Below, in pieces: positions 47,136-59,027 of a stretch of DNA of 64,000 nt. The DNA comes from Sequoia sempervirens (Eukaryota > Streptophyta > Pinopsida > Cupressales > Cupressaceae): assembly GCA_007258455.2 (NCBI GenBank), contig VDFB02000003.1, positions 44,901,875 through 44,965,874 on the forward strand, read 5' to 3'. Made by a program: the position numbers and the translations under genes. Positions within the stretch are counted from its first letter, which is position 1, and each line of letters begins with the position of its first letter. Under the pieces are notes generated by a model that was not told the origin of the DNA, did no database searches, and worked only from the letters and a program-made list of their open reading frames with translations.

Positions 47136-47149
47136 TTTTACCCCTCTTT
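47136..47149 (-). other. Polypurine tract (minus strand)
   Basis: AAAGAGGGGTAAAA on the minus strand, directly before TGTATACACC. This marks the LTR as a 3' LTR of a minus-strand element. Confidence 0.7.
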
Positions 47150-47825
47150 GAAGTAATGTGTTTACACGTTGCTTCAAAGAAAAAAATGATATCAATTCCA
47201 AGAAATTTTTTGATGCCCCAGACGTTGATTTTCAAGTACTGACGAATATATGCCCCCTCGAGAGATAAATCAGTGAATTTTGGAATTTTGATGATTTTTT
47301 GGAATTGATGGAAATTTTGGTGATTTTGCAATGATGTGATGATGATTCAATGTTAAACCAATGATAATTTGATAATAGACATGATTTATCTCTCAAAATT
47401 TGATTCCAAGCTCACTTCTTTAATAGTTTTGATTAGTTAAAGCCCATTTTTTGGTAAAAAAAGAAATAAATCCCACCATAATTCCCTCCATTAACCTTTA
47501 AAAAGGTAAAAAGGGGGAAAAGTGAATTCATTTGCACATTGTGATTTTGGAGAATTTGGAGAGTGGAGAGCTAGAGGAAGATGGTGACCCATATCATAGG
47601 CATCGTTTCGAGCGCGTTCGCTGCCATGGTCACCCTGTTGCAGCTGGACCTTCCAGTACACATTACGAGAAACCTTCTTTAGTCATTTTACCACCTTTTT
47701 TTGGTGCTTTGAACTTGGTAGATAGGTCTTGTAGGCCATTTAAGGTCATTTTGGTACTTTTGGGGTATTGTTGTTGTTTTTGAATCATTTTTGGGTGTTT
47801 CTAAGAGTTTCAGCGCATTTTGTGC
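47150..47825. other. Non-coding DNA near two LTR interiors
   Basis: The left part reads as the 3' untranslated DNA of the minus-strand element. The right part leads on the plus strand into the TGCATCTTGC array and has a CpG-rich patch near 47608-47625. The 83-codon frame at 47532 has no recognised domain. Confidence 0.3.
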
Positions 47826-48052
47826 CTAAAATGGTGCATCTTGCACTTGAAATGGTGCATCTTGCACTTGAGATGGTGCATCTTGCTCTTGGAATGGTGC
47901 ATTTGGGGTCCCAAATGGCACATATTGCAGGTCTTTTGGTGCATTTTGCAGCCCTGATTTCATGTTTTGGCCTCTTTCAGGGCATTTTCCCCCTAAAATG
48001 GTGCATATTGTAGCTAAAGTGGTGCATTTTGTTGACATAATGGCGCATCTTG
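47826..48052 (+). repeat. TGCATCTTGC minisatellite, copy 2
   Basis: AAATGGTGCATCTTGCACTT recurs at about 21-base steps at 47830, 47851, 47872 and 47894. Looser copies follow (CACATATTGCAG, GTGCATTTTGCAG, GTGCATATTGTAG, GCGCATCTTGTTG) to about 48052. Confidence 0.85.
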
Positions 48053-48095
48053 TTGTCGTAAGGGTGTTTGCAGGGTGTTGTAAGGGTTTGTCCTT

Positions 48096-48252
48096 GATGA
48101 TTCCTTAGAGTTTATACCTATTCAGGATCAGGTTGTAGACATTTTCACTAAACCTTTAGCATCACCTCGCTATATTGCATTGCAACAAATGCTTGGGGTG
48201 AAGGAAGTTGTCCTTGGGGAGTCTGGAGTCTTCCTTCCTTTGTATATAGTTC
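48096..48252 (+). pseudogene. Ty1/copia pol C-terminus fragment
   Basis: An open stretch reads DDSLEFIPIQDQ, VVDIFTKPLASPRYIAL and QQMLGVKEVVLGE. The block (Q)x(V/A)DIFTKPL followed by an LxxMLGV motif is the hallmark of the end of copia RNase H. The rest of pol is missing upstream, where the minisatellite ends. The fragment is on the plus strand, unlike the copia gag at 49162. Confidence 0.85.
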
Positions 48253-49161
48253 TCTTTTTTGGAGAGGAGTTTTTTTCCCACTAGTTTTTCTCCTTTACTT
48301 TATTTGTGAGATACTTTCATTTTGTACATGTTTACCTAACATGGCCTTGTAGTTGGGACTCATCTTTAGGGCATACATTAGTACCTAAGTTACACTAAGT
48401 TGTGGTGATGTTCCCATACTCTGGCTTGTAATCTCCATTCTTATTTAGTAGCTTGAATGTTGGACCCTTTCAAATGAAGAGGTATGTTTAATCTCATTTA
48501 GCTGAGCATGGATATAAATTCTTATGTCCTTGTAGTAAATAACATCTATTAGAATATTTGAAAATGACCCATCTTTGTCTACCTCCATTAATTTGAATGT
48601 AAATTTATTGTATTTGGGCCCTAGTCTCTTAGTAACATTAATCATAGTTGGTGTGGCCATGGTACCACTTTCTAATATAAGGGTTCTACTAGAAATACTT
48701 GAAAAATAGTTATTAGGGTTTTCTCATAACACACATAGATAGTCTTCTTCTCTTCTTCCTTAACACTTGCATACACTTGACACTTTCAAATGAGATTAAC
48801 TCAATTCAATTTAGGAGCTAAATATAATTTGTACCAACCCTAGTTATTCTACAATAAATGCACTTATTTTCTTTTGACACTTAGCAACTTTTTCTATAGT
48901 CTAAGATATTACAGAGATCAAGGATCCTTCATGACATTTTCGTAGAGGGTGTGATTACTTTGGAAGCATGACCAATCAATTTCATATTACCAATTACCAT
49001 TATGTTGAATATTTTAGCATCTCATACATTTCAAGGGTTTGACAAAAATTGTAATCACAACTCCCCCTGAGTCAATACTATTTTTCCTTAGTTACTAGAA
49101 GACTCATCTGCACCATGTTGAGGTACATAATCATTCAAGTTATTTTATGTTCTTTCTTCTT
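48253..49161. other. Between two copia remnants, no confirmed gene
   Basis: A 71-codon minus-strand frame at 48445-48660 starts MATPTMINVTKRLGPKYNK. I do not recognise it. It could be another fragment of the copia element to its right. Confidence 0.3.
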
Positions 49162-50181
49162 TTACCAAAATTTGTTCATTTCCTTCTTTTGTTGATAGAT
49201 AACAGGCTTCTTTTGGGAAGCAAAAGATCTTGCACTCTTTCCCTTGCAAAATCTAGCAATGTGTCTTGGTTTATTGTAATTGCTATAGATGGTATAGGCT
49301 TGTGGAGAAAAAATGCTTCTTCTCACATTAGATCTACAATCAACAACCTTATGAAGAAACTTGTTACATGTGTAGTAGTATCCATTAAATAATTGAGAGG
49401 TCATAAAATTATTCCTTATCATCTTACTTCTACATTCACCAGCCTTGTGGCTAAATTTTTTGCAAGCATAGTACTGACCATGAAATGATTGAGTGTTCAT
49501 AGAATTGTACCTTGAAGAATTGAAGGAGTTTTGCCTCATTTTTCTTCTGCATTGAACTGCCTTATGACCAAACTTATTACAACCATAGTAGCTACTATTA
49601 AACATAGTAGGATCAGTTTGTTTGTGAGCAGGCTTTCTAAAGATCTTTTTTCTCTAGATAGGAGTGAATCCATCTTCTTTCTTGTTGTCATGTCTTATCT
49701 TTGTATCTTTGAATGATGTTTCTTTAGGATTTTTTGTGTAATATTTCTCCTCCCTTAACTTGTATTTTCCTTCTACTTTGAAGTTATCATACATATTTTT
49801 AGATGCATTGACCATGGGACCTTTTCCTTTTTCAAAACCAAGTCCAAATTTCTCTTTTGAGGGTTTTTGAGAGTTAATTAACTCATGTCAAGAATTTTAG
49901 AGCCTCCTCTCAATTTTAGGCCTTTTTTCAATTGTTTATTTGGCATTTTCAATTTCCTTTTTTAGGGAAATAGTTTCTTCCTCTAGTTTTAGACACTCAG
50001 TAGTTTTATCATTGAGCTTGATATTCAGGCAATCCTCAATCCTCTTGCCTTCTTCAACTTTAACTTTTAAATTTGAGATCATGTCTTCAACTTCTTTGGT
50101 TTTCATTTCACATACATTACCACCTATTTGAGTTTTTAGTTTTCTAATTTCCTCTTTTGATTTCTTAGCTTTTACCTTCAA
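49162..50181 (-). pseudogene. Copia gag with coiled coil and repeated altered zinc knuckles
   Basis: Gag coats the copia RNA. Two open pieces (50181-49936 and 49605-49162) and the stretch between them are in the same minus-strand frame, with four or more stops. The first piece is a charged coiled coil (KTKEVEDMISNLKVKVEEG, LKLEEETISLKKEIENAK), as in SIRE-like copia Gag. Next come HELINSQKPSKEKFGLGF and then zinc-knuckle repeats: YYGCNKFGHKAVQC, YYACKKFSHKAGEC, YYTCNKFLHKVVDC and a weaker YSNYNKPRHIARFC, about 35-40 residues apart. In the usual CCHC knuckle the first position is Cys. Here it is Tyr in every repeat. Downstream protease and integrase are not found. Confidence 0.82.
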
Positions 50182-50439
50182 TTTATCTATTGTCTCTTTT
50201 TATTTTTCTAGCATGCACTCATATTTGAAATTTTGCAACCTTGCTTCATTTAGATCTTCAAGAGTAGATCAGAGTTCTCCTTCAAAATTTACTTTATAAT
50301 CTTCTAAACTAATATCCCAACCTTCAAGTGTAGCAATAAGGATGAAAGAATGGGGGTTAAGAGATATGAGGGTTAGTATATAGAAGATTAGTGAAACGTA
50401 GGGATTTTGTTCTCATTTTTTTGTGGATGGTGGATACCT
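50182..50439. other. Edge of copia gag, no gene
   Basis: Minus-strand sequence here is probably the beginning of the same copia gag, too decayed to read. Confidence 0.35.
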
Positions 50440-52705
50440 TTTTCACGAATTCCTAGTCCTTAGCCATAATAATACATCATTTGAAAAATATGATTTTCAA
50501 TATGATACTTACTATTTTGGAAACAAGATGCAAATCTAATGTGATAGGGATGAGTCATGGTAGTTATAGTTTCCTCGATAGTGAGATAATTAGATCATAT
50601 AAAGATAGATGAACCTAGGTGATAGGATCTTGGTTCAAGAATGGATTTGATGGTAGTGATTAGATATCTATATGTTAGGGGATAATGAAGGGTATTTTTA
50701 GGGATGAATGGCTATTAAGATGGTATGGGATAATGAGGTGTATTAGTAGTACTTGGATCTAGAGGTGGTGTGGGACCATGAGTGGTATTTATAAGAATAC
50801 TTGGATTTAGAGATGGTAATGGATCATGAGGTAGATTAGTAGGGATTCTTGGATCTTAAAGGGATATAAGATCAAGAGGTGGATTAATAGGGACACTTAG
50901 ATCATGAATTGGATTAGTAGGGATGCTTGTCTCTTGAGATAGTAGGGGATCAAAGGTGAAACAATGACTTGACATTTGTCTCTTGAGATAGTGGGGGATC
51001 ATGAGGTGGATTAGTATGAATGTTTAAACATTATGAGGTGGGATACCATGAGATGGATGAGTAGGGATATTTGACTCTTGGTAGAGGGGAATCATGAGAT
51101 GGAATTCTAGGGATATTTACATCTTAAGATAGTATGGGATATTGAGATGAATAAGTAGGGAAATTTGGATCTTGAGATAATAATGGGTCATGAGGTGGAC
51201 GAGTTTGGTTGGTTGAATTGTGGGGGGTGGATTACTTTGGATGTTTGAATCTATATTTGGAGGGGGATCATGAAAGAAATTAATTTGAGCACTTAGTTAT
51301 TTATTTAGGAAATGACTCATTTGGGAATGTTTTAGAGCAACTTATTAGCACATGTAGAATTCCTTGGGTGAAATGAGAGAGGGTTAGAATTTCATGTTTC
51401 TAGAAATTAGTACGTGGAGGAAATTTTTGTGTAATACACATGAATGGGATAAGTATTTTATGTTTATGGATTTTGGAAATAATGGATTTGAGGTATGTGA
51501 TGGATTTTGGATTGATGAGATGTTTGGATGACAGGATTGGTGATAGTATAAGATAGAACATTTTTTTTTTATGTGTGGTGGCTTAAGATCATTTACTAAT
51601 AGTTCTTGAAGGAAATAATCAATAAATTTTGGCGAGTTGGAGTGATTTTTGGATTGGTATGGCTTAGATTACAAATATTTGGGGGATGAAGGATTATAAT
51701 AAGAGGTGGAGGCTACTAAGGGTTCTTAAATAATTAATGGTGATTAGGATTTTTGGATATGGATGAGAGATGGAGATTTAGGAGATAGATTGGCATTGAG
51801 GAAGGATTGAGGTGAGGGATGATTTTCCCTTTTCAAAAATAAGAGGAGATGATTGGTAGATTAATTTTTGAGGTGATAGTTCAAGGGAAGCTTGGATCCT
51901 CTACTTATGAGGTACCTAGCCATGACATACTTATCTTGCCTTGATCTATAAACTGGATTACTTTTTAAAGGTAAGGATTAATGGATAATAATTTAGGATT
52001 GGTGGGAGATTTTTTGTTTTGAGGTTCTTGGATTGATGATGGAGATGAGGATATGATAAATTATTTTGAAATGAGAATATTAGGATATGGATTGGTATTG
52101 AGGGGGGCTTTTGATGGGGGATTAGTTTCCTTTGTGAAGGTTGGGATGAGGATCACCCATGTATATGCATTGAGGATTGCAAATATATATTTTTAAGCCA
52201 ATTATTAATAGAGAAGATTGATGGATGGGTGATTGAATCTTGTGGAAAATTTTTTCAAGGAAATTTCATCTAAGGATTAAGGGAATTCATCTTCCACAAG
52301 ACTCACATTATTATCATAGGGCTAATATTCTATTTAATTCACAATGGTAGCATCACCATAATCATACTCAGGTTGGCTTCCAAGGTCTTATTGCTCATTA
52401 ATGGTCTCATGATGTATTTGGTATCTTGAGCTTTGACCTTGGGTATAATAGCTATAGTTAGTTGTAAAAATATTTGCATTATTTAGTTCCATGTTCTTTC
52501 TTTCTTGTGGTATTAGGATAAATGAATGGATAGTGATGTTACAATGAGGATTTGGATGAGTTTGGTAGATTTGGAAGGGTTTTTTTGGGTATTCATGAGT
52601 CGATTGTTGATGAAGCTTGATATTTTATGGAAGGGATTAGGATAGGGAATAGGAATTTAATTGATGAGGTTGGATTGGAGTTGAAAAATGGATGCAGGAC
52701 CAGTT
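50440..52705 (+). repeat. Direct duplication, copy A (candidate long LTR)
   Basis: Matches 57290-60775 apart from an inserted solo LTR. Shared blocks include GCCATAATAATACAT (50458, 57312), GAAACAAGATGCAAATC, GATAGATGAACC, TGGATGAAATGAGAGAGG-like and GGATTAATGGATAATAATTT, and the copies end near ATGGATGCA. From 50620 to 51300 it contains many degenerate units of about 45-55 bases (GGATCATGAGGTGGATTAGT, then GGGACACTTGGATCTTGAGA). Its strong G/T versus A/C bias and lack of frames fit LTR or satellite DNA. TG and CA ends were not found. Confidence 0.75.
50620..51300 (+). repeat. Degenerate ~50-base minisatellite
   Basis: Ten or more imperfect units built from GGATCATGAGGTGGATTAGT followed by AGGGATxxTTGGATCTTGAGA. 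Equivalent units are at 57500-57780 and 59050-59400 in copy B. Confidence 0.75.
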
Positions 52706-52736
52706 CTGTGATGACCTGTCCTTAATATTATGTACC

Positions 52737-54134
52737 TCCTTTGAAATCAAAAGTGATTATAGTTCATCTAGTGACGATGAAGATGATGAAATGTAGGTAG
52801 GGTCATCATTAGCTTCAACCCCTCCTAATAAACTCTCTTTTAGAGGCTGGTTCGAATGACTTGGTATTGAGCTCTCTGCTTTCTCTAGAATACAAAGTTT
52901 TCCTCTTTAAAGAAATGAAGAATAAGGACATATGTTCAAATTGGGAAGGAAATGACGATTCTAAGGATGATGATCTTTAGGAGAAAGAATTGTGGTAAAT
53001 TCACCCTAACCCTCTATTTGGTTTTAATGAATTTGAAATACATGATAATCCTCTTTTCATAAATTTAGAAAATCAATTGGGTTTAGAAGAGGAATGTTGT
53101 TCACCAATAGTCGAGGTGGATCATGACTAGAGGAAAGAAGAGGAGAATACCAATCTCCCACTGAAGGAAGGTGAAATCAATGTTCGATCTGAAGTGGAGA
53201 ATAAACCAATTTCTGCCCTATATCGGTCTATGAAGGTAGTTAGTGCCCTTCATAAAAGTGATGGGAACAAGGATAGTATTATTTCCAATAGTGATTCTCC
53301 AGAGGCTGGGAAAACCTTTGAAGGATGCAAGATTCAAAAAGAATTTGAAAGCCAAGGCACCAACGACTTATCGAAAAAATGGCATTTTCTTTTGAAGATG
53401 CTAATACACATTATGCAACTAAAGGTGAAAATAAAAATCAGCTCCAAAAGGAAACTAAATTCTCAGCCATCTTCCTTTCTAGTTCACAATTTGGTTATAA
53501 GGTGCTTGAATCTACTAATGAAATTCTTGAAGGCAGGACAACTGTAAATGAGGTAATTAATTATCCCATTTCTGAATCTCTTCATGTTGAAGAGAATATT
53601 GTACAAAGTTCAAATGTTCCACAACAATTATAATTTGAGTCAATGAATGGGGTGGATGAAATTGAAGAGGGGATTATGATAGGTGAATCAATAATAGAAT
53701 ATAATGAGTCTTCTGCTGTACATACTACAACTTGTGTTCTTGAAATTTTAGACAATATAATAGCTTCCACATGCAATGACCGAGAATCTCCTTTGTCTCC
53801 TAATTTTTACATGGGATGTTCGATCTGAGGGTTGGTTTCCTTTTATTCAAAAAATCAAGGGTGGCATAGTATTACAGCTGACATTTCCCAAGAAGGTTTT
53901 GAAGACTTCCTGCAATGCAATGATGGCATAGATCATTTGATTGCTGGATTATGTGATGAGGAATGGATTTCTAAGCATTGGACTTTACCTAGAAATCTTT
54001 TACAGGGTGTTGATTTTACTTGTTTAATGGCAATAGTCACAATGTGGCGGTTGTTTGTGCACACAGTTCTTAATCATCCAACATTGTTTTGCATAGGAAA
54101 CTACTTCTCCCAGCCTGTTAATGGATTTGCATGA
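52737..54134 (+). pseudogene. Broken reading frame of unknown function, probably element-encoded
   Basis: Between the two copies of the direct duplication a decayed protein can be followed on the plus strand. A first piece begins FEIKSDYSSSSDDEDDEM. A second, in the frame of 53194, reads NPLFGFNEFEIHDNPLF, ENQLGLEEECCSPIVEVDHD, then a stop, RKEEENTNLPLKEGEIN and KPISALYRSMKVVSALHK. After a frameshift near 53380 the third runs from 53379 to 54134 with only two stops: FGYKVLESTNEILEGRTTVN, GWHSITADISQEGFEDFLQC and HWTLPRNLLQGVDF. No known domain is recognised. Its place upstream of an antisense frame resembles the gag/pol part of the gypsy element at 18256, but no protease or RT motif is present. 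Confidence 0.5.
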
Positions 54135-55006
54135 TTACCTTGGGAATCATTTGAGGTAGGGTCTTCCTACCATGAACATAATTGAGGTTTTTTTGTGCTA
54201 GTAGTTTAGGTGTTTTCTTCCCTTTCTTTGTTCCATTTTTTGGCTTTCCTTTGTTTGTCCTTCTCCATACTCCTCAACTATGTGCCTAATGGAAAAGACT
54301 AGTCCATACTCATGATTTTGGGTTCATTGCCTCGTCCTTTGCAGTCCTTGTCCCCATCTAGAGTCAATGTTACCCATAAAATTTCCCTAAAATTCTACTC
54401 AGGATGCTATATTACTTTTTGCCTATGTCTTAGACCTAATCTATGTTTAGGTAGTCTTTTGTTATTCTCTTCAAACTTGGCTAGGGTTTTTATAAGTTCG
54501 TCGAACCTATTACTTTACTGCCCACCTTATTTGTCCTTCATCAGGTGGTGTTTTCCTACCATGTTCAAAATTTATTTCTCCCCTAAGTGAATGTACAAAT
54601 GTTGGGAAACCATTTGATGAGTCATAAGCCAAAATTTAGAAACTTCTTCTGCAAATTATGCCTTGGGAAGTATTCTTGAGACTATCTCAAACCTGGGCGG
54701 GGTTTTTCTAGGTTCTTTGAACCACCAATTTTTCCGCCTAAGAAGAGTTTTATTGATTATCCCAATTATAGCCAGTTTGGTTACTTAACCAATCCATTAT
54801 GTAGAAGAGAACCAAAAATTTCCAATCATGATATGAACAAGAAATAATGGAGCCATACATGTAAAAACAAAAATAGTACCAAAATAAATATTTTATTTAT
54901 ATATGTAAACATTTTTACATTGTGTTGGCATAGCCAAAATCACTTGGTTTGATTACAAAAACTCATGTGGCAGACACAAAAAGAGGCAAAAGAAAAACAT
55001 TTAATT
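54135..55006. other. Non-coding, between sense and antisense frames
   Basis: The 92-codon frame at 54312 lacks recognisable features. T-rich with CCTTTG-type phrases. No promoter or terminal repeat seen. Confidence 0.35.
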
Positions 55007-55633
55007 TCAAGTGCACAAGGCAAACCTTAGAACATGAATTCCCTCAATGAAAATTTGTAGGTGTTCGATTTGAGCTGGTGATAGCAAGTTTTCATGTGAC
55101 TAGAGGAATTGCACAAACAATCCCATGTCATTCCTCACTACTCCAGTGCGTAGTAGAGCCACGACCTCCTCTAGAGTCTTGTCCTAGATAATAGATGCAA
55201 TACATATGGCATCAACTATTAACCCAATTTGAGGATAATAGCTGAGTCCATTTATCACCACCTTGACATGATGATGGAATTTAGGTTTCACCAGGTGCTC
55301 CATTGCTCTCGTGCCCCAGTCCTGACGACTAGAGGTCCTAATGACAGTGTAGATGAAATACTCTAGCATAGTGGTGTTATGCACATGGGCTTGGCTTAGG
55401 AATGTCTCGACAAGGATACTCCAGATCACTTCCTCCTCCACTTCACTTTGCACCATGAAGACCTCCTTTAGCTGGTTAGAAATGTTCCTGAATAGCGAGC
55501 TACACTCAATTTCCTCTAGGATAATGTAGCCATTAGTAGAATTTCCATCACTTTGAGAACTCACCATGTTTGATGCAATTAATGGTGGAAGAAAGGTGAC
55601 ACTTCCTGAATTTATAGAGTCACGATTAGACAT
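55007..55633 (-). pseudogene. Antisense frame (aORF 2), function unknown
   Basis: A minus-strand frame of 208 codons runs from ATG (55633) to TGA (55007), with only two stops, at codons 150 (TAG) and 178 (TAG). It begins MSNRDSINSGSVTFLPP, goes on with LEEIECSSLFRNISNQLKEV and TFLSQAHVHNTTMLEYFIYT, and ends with DKTLEEVVALLRTG and SPAQIEHLQIFIEGIH. The composition suggests a mostly helical, soluble protein. No signal peptide and no known domain are seen. Like aORF 1, it is antisense and lies downstream of a sense frame within a probable LTR element. I see no clear sequence likeness to aORF 1. Function is unknown. Confidence 0.6.
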
Positions 55634-57289
55634 GAGTGTATTCTTCTAAGCTTGACAAGATGTTAATTTAATTCACATTTAAGGCTAGCTTGCGTCGATT
55701 TGAATTACAATTTCCTATCAAGAAGCTCACATGTGCCACCGCTTGATATTCTTATGCGTTGCATTAAAGGTTGGAGAAATGATTGGTCCTCTTCTGGTTG
55801 TTGCTAGGGTTAAGATCATTTTTCTTTTTCGATACCTATTCCCATGCAAAATTTCCATTATTCTGACCAACTTCTCGAGGAACATTTGGAATACAGGAAG
55901 TTGCTATTTTAGTAATGGCTTTGGTACCTACCAAAGGTTTTAGCTTGACTATAAATTTTAAATTAAGGAGGATAGAAGGGACCTTTTTATTGGATACACC
56001 TGAGGGGTGCTATCGAGAAGGAATAGAGTTTATTGTAAATTGTAATAGCTTATAATCGGTGTGTTATGAATTAAATTATATTCATATATTGATCTTACAA
56101 TTATGCATATGGTATAGTTGTGTCTCCTTTGAAAGATGAGTTATATGTCATTTATTTATTACAGTCTGGTTTATTTTTCAATAGTTCGATTTGATGGTCA
56201 TGAATTTTCAATCTTTGTGTTGATTATAAATGATTGTGACCTCTACTACCATGTTAGTTTCATATTTATGGTCTAACGTTTGTCACCTTTCCTGCTTTCT
56301 AGTTAAAATCACACGTAGTTTTATTAGGTTTAGTTTAATTCATTGAAAATCTAGTGAGGGAGTTGTACCTCAACAAAATTTAAAGAAAATCCACAAATAC
56401 AATTGTGGACTTTTCAGAGCTATTAGCAAATTTGAATTGGTGCCTAATCTAATTTTAGAGTCATTGTCTAATTTATCTATCAAGAACCATTCCATTCGTT
56501 AATAGGATGCATAGGATTTTTTTCTTAATTGTTGTGGATGGGATACTTGGGAGAAGAACTATAAAATGGATTGGAGGGGACTTCATTCTAGATGGATCTC
56601 TAAGGAATATGTCATATAGGATTCTTATGTCCCACACTTAATGTATTGAAGGATGCAAGAGGTATGGACTATGGGGAAAGCAAGGTTTGCTTTGGCCAAG
56701 GAATTATTATAGATGATGTCCTTGTCCTTATTAGGATTGACAACAAGAAGGGAAAATAGACTAGATATGAGGATTTATGGATAGGTAAATATGATTAGGT
56801 AGATAGTCCAAGATGTGGATATGATGGGAGTATAGTATGTAGATATAATTGATAGGTAAATAAGATAAAAGAAGATGGATAAGGAAATAGGCTTGAGTAA
56901 ATATAATAGGATAATATGGATAACTAGAAGAAGTTTTCCCATGAGTTTAGGGTGCTTGTGGATACGATATTTATAAATGACACCCATTTTCCAAGATTTT
57001 GTCATGGTGCTTTCTCAAGGTACCACAAGAAGTGGCTTTGACCATTGGATATATCATTTCTCTTTACTTTTTTATTTTTCTATTTTATTTGTATTTCACA
57101 AGAAGTGGCTTTAACAAATTAGTAGTGACAAAAAATTATTAGAGTGATGGGAGGCTTCTATTTGAATGTTGGAAGAAGTTCCAGTAGAGCATTAGTAGAA
57201 GTATTACTAATGTCTTTGTCTTGTGATTTGTAGCCAACACCTTGAAATCTTGGATTTTCTTCAATTTATATGGCTTCCAAGATACCTCT
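55634..57289. other. Non-coding interior or flank, no gene
   Basis: No supported frame. The purine-rich stretch AACAAGAAGGGAAAA near 56743-56757 could be a polypurine tract for the candidate 3' LTR (copy B), but no TG start follows it. AT-rich elsewhere. Confidence 0.35.
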
Positions 57290-57789
57290 CTCATGAAGGC
57301 CTAGTCCTTGGCCATAATAATACATATTTTGAAAAATATGATTTCCAATAGGATACTATTTTGGAAACAAGATGCAAATCCAACATGAGAGGGATGAGAC
57401 ATGGTGGTTATAGTTTCCTTCATAGTGAGAGAATTGGATCGTATATAGATAGATGAACCAAGGTGATAGTATCTTGGTTCAAAAATGGGTTTGATGGGAG
57501 TGATTAGATCTCAATATGGTAGTGGATCATGAGATGGATTAGTAGGGAATGACTCTCAAATGTTAGGGGATCATGTGGTGAATTAATAGGAGTGCTTGGA
57601 TTTAGAGGTAGTAGCCTAGATCGTGAGTGGGATTTATAAGAATGCTTGGATCTAAAGATGGTAAGAGAAAATGAGATGGATTATTAGGGATGCTTGGATC
57701 TTGAGGAAGTATGCAATTAGGAGGAGGATTATAATGGAAACTTGGATAATGAGGGGATATGGGATCATGACATATTAATTAGTAGCCCC

Positions 57790-59027
57790 TGTAGACACCT
57801 AAAAATGACCTAGGCCTGCAAGCTTCATTTTTACCACTTTCGTCCTAGCATAATTATGACACTTAATTATGTCCTTGGTCCACATTCGTCTATTAATTAA
57901 ATAATTCATAATTATTTAATTAATTCATGTCCTCTTATTCCCCATGATTATTAAATAAATAAATCTTGTTTATTTGTTAAATACGTCATTACTTGTCTAA
58001 GTCTTCCCTTAATTAAATAAATTTCTTAATTTATTTAATTACCCTTCGTCATTTATTTCTTCTTGATTATTAAGTAAATAAATCTTATTTATTTATTTAA
58101 TATGTCACTAATTGTCAGAATTAAATGAATTCATTAATTTATTTAATTATTAATCTCATATGCTAAATTAAATAATTATCTTTAATTATTTAATTGACAA
58201 AATTAATATTCCTCTCATTTTAAATAAATGAAATTATTTAAAAATGTCATCACAATCTTAACTGACAGTCCATTTTGGTAAATAATCTAAAAAGATTATT
58301 TATTTGTCTCACAAAATTCATATTTTGAGTTGATTGGTAGCTTTCTTCCAAAAATCAAATAAAGCAAGCAGGTTCTTGATTTTATCAAAATTGCTTTTCA
58401 GTCCATCTCTTATTTGATTTTTTGAATCTCTCAAAGTAGACTATCTTTATCTTCTCAATTTTGAAAATCTTTATTTTTGAAATTAATTATCTCACCTTTT
58501 CTCCACCGCCGATTCGATTTTCTCCTATGACATCTTGACCACTCATCTAAGGATTTTTCCCTAACCCTGATTAGGGATTATCAAGTGAAATCTCATCCTC
58601 TGATTTTAGGTTTCTATCAAGAGTCGATCTCATCCGTCCATTCAAAATTGTGTTTTCTATAAAAGACAATTTTGTTCATAATTTTGGGACCACTTCATTA
58701 ATATAGGCATTATAGTCATTTAGCATTCATAGTTATTATTTTCATTTATCATATTGTCATAGACATAGGAATTTAAGATTCAAATCCTTCAAAGCTTGTT
58801 TAGGACAATGGCATAGTCAAGATTGCTCACACACTCGATCTGAGGGCAACACAAATCAACAAGTTAGAAGGTGCAATGGAGATCAGCCATGGATATTGAA
58901 GACACTGGGTGAGATTGTTCTATTTTCTATTTTTTCATTTATTTTCCTTTGCACTTCATTACTTCTTTGGGTTTATTGTGTTTTCAATTTATTGAATCTA
59001 ATCCTTAGAAATTAACCCTTAGTTACA
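57790..59027 (+). mobile_element. Solo LTR (~1.24 kb)
   Basis: Starts TGTAGACACC and ends TTAGTTACA. It interrupts copy B of the duplication. GCCCC (57785-57789) and ACCCC (59028-59032) flank it, a 5-bp target duplication with one mismatch. It has an AATTAAATAA-rich U3, a TATA box and no partner LTR, so it is what remains after recombination between two LTRs. Its start resembles that of the minus-strand LTR at 47135. Confidence 0.85.
58658..58666 (+). promoter_or_regulatory. TATA box of the solo LTR
   Basis: CTATAAAAG at the junction between the AT-tract-rich U3 and the likely R/U5 region, about 370 bases before the LTR end. Confidence 0.65.

Noticed and set aside
50620..51300. CRISPR-like regularly spaced repeats
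   Set aside because: Units are degenerate, have no constant repeat/variable spacer pattern and lie in plant DNA. It is a minisatellite.
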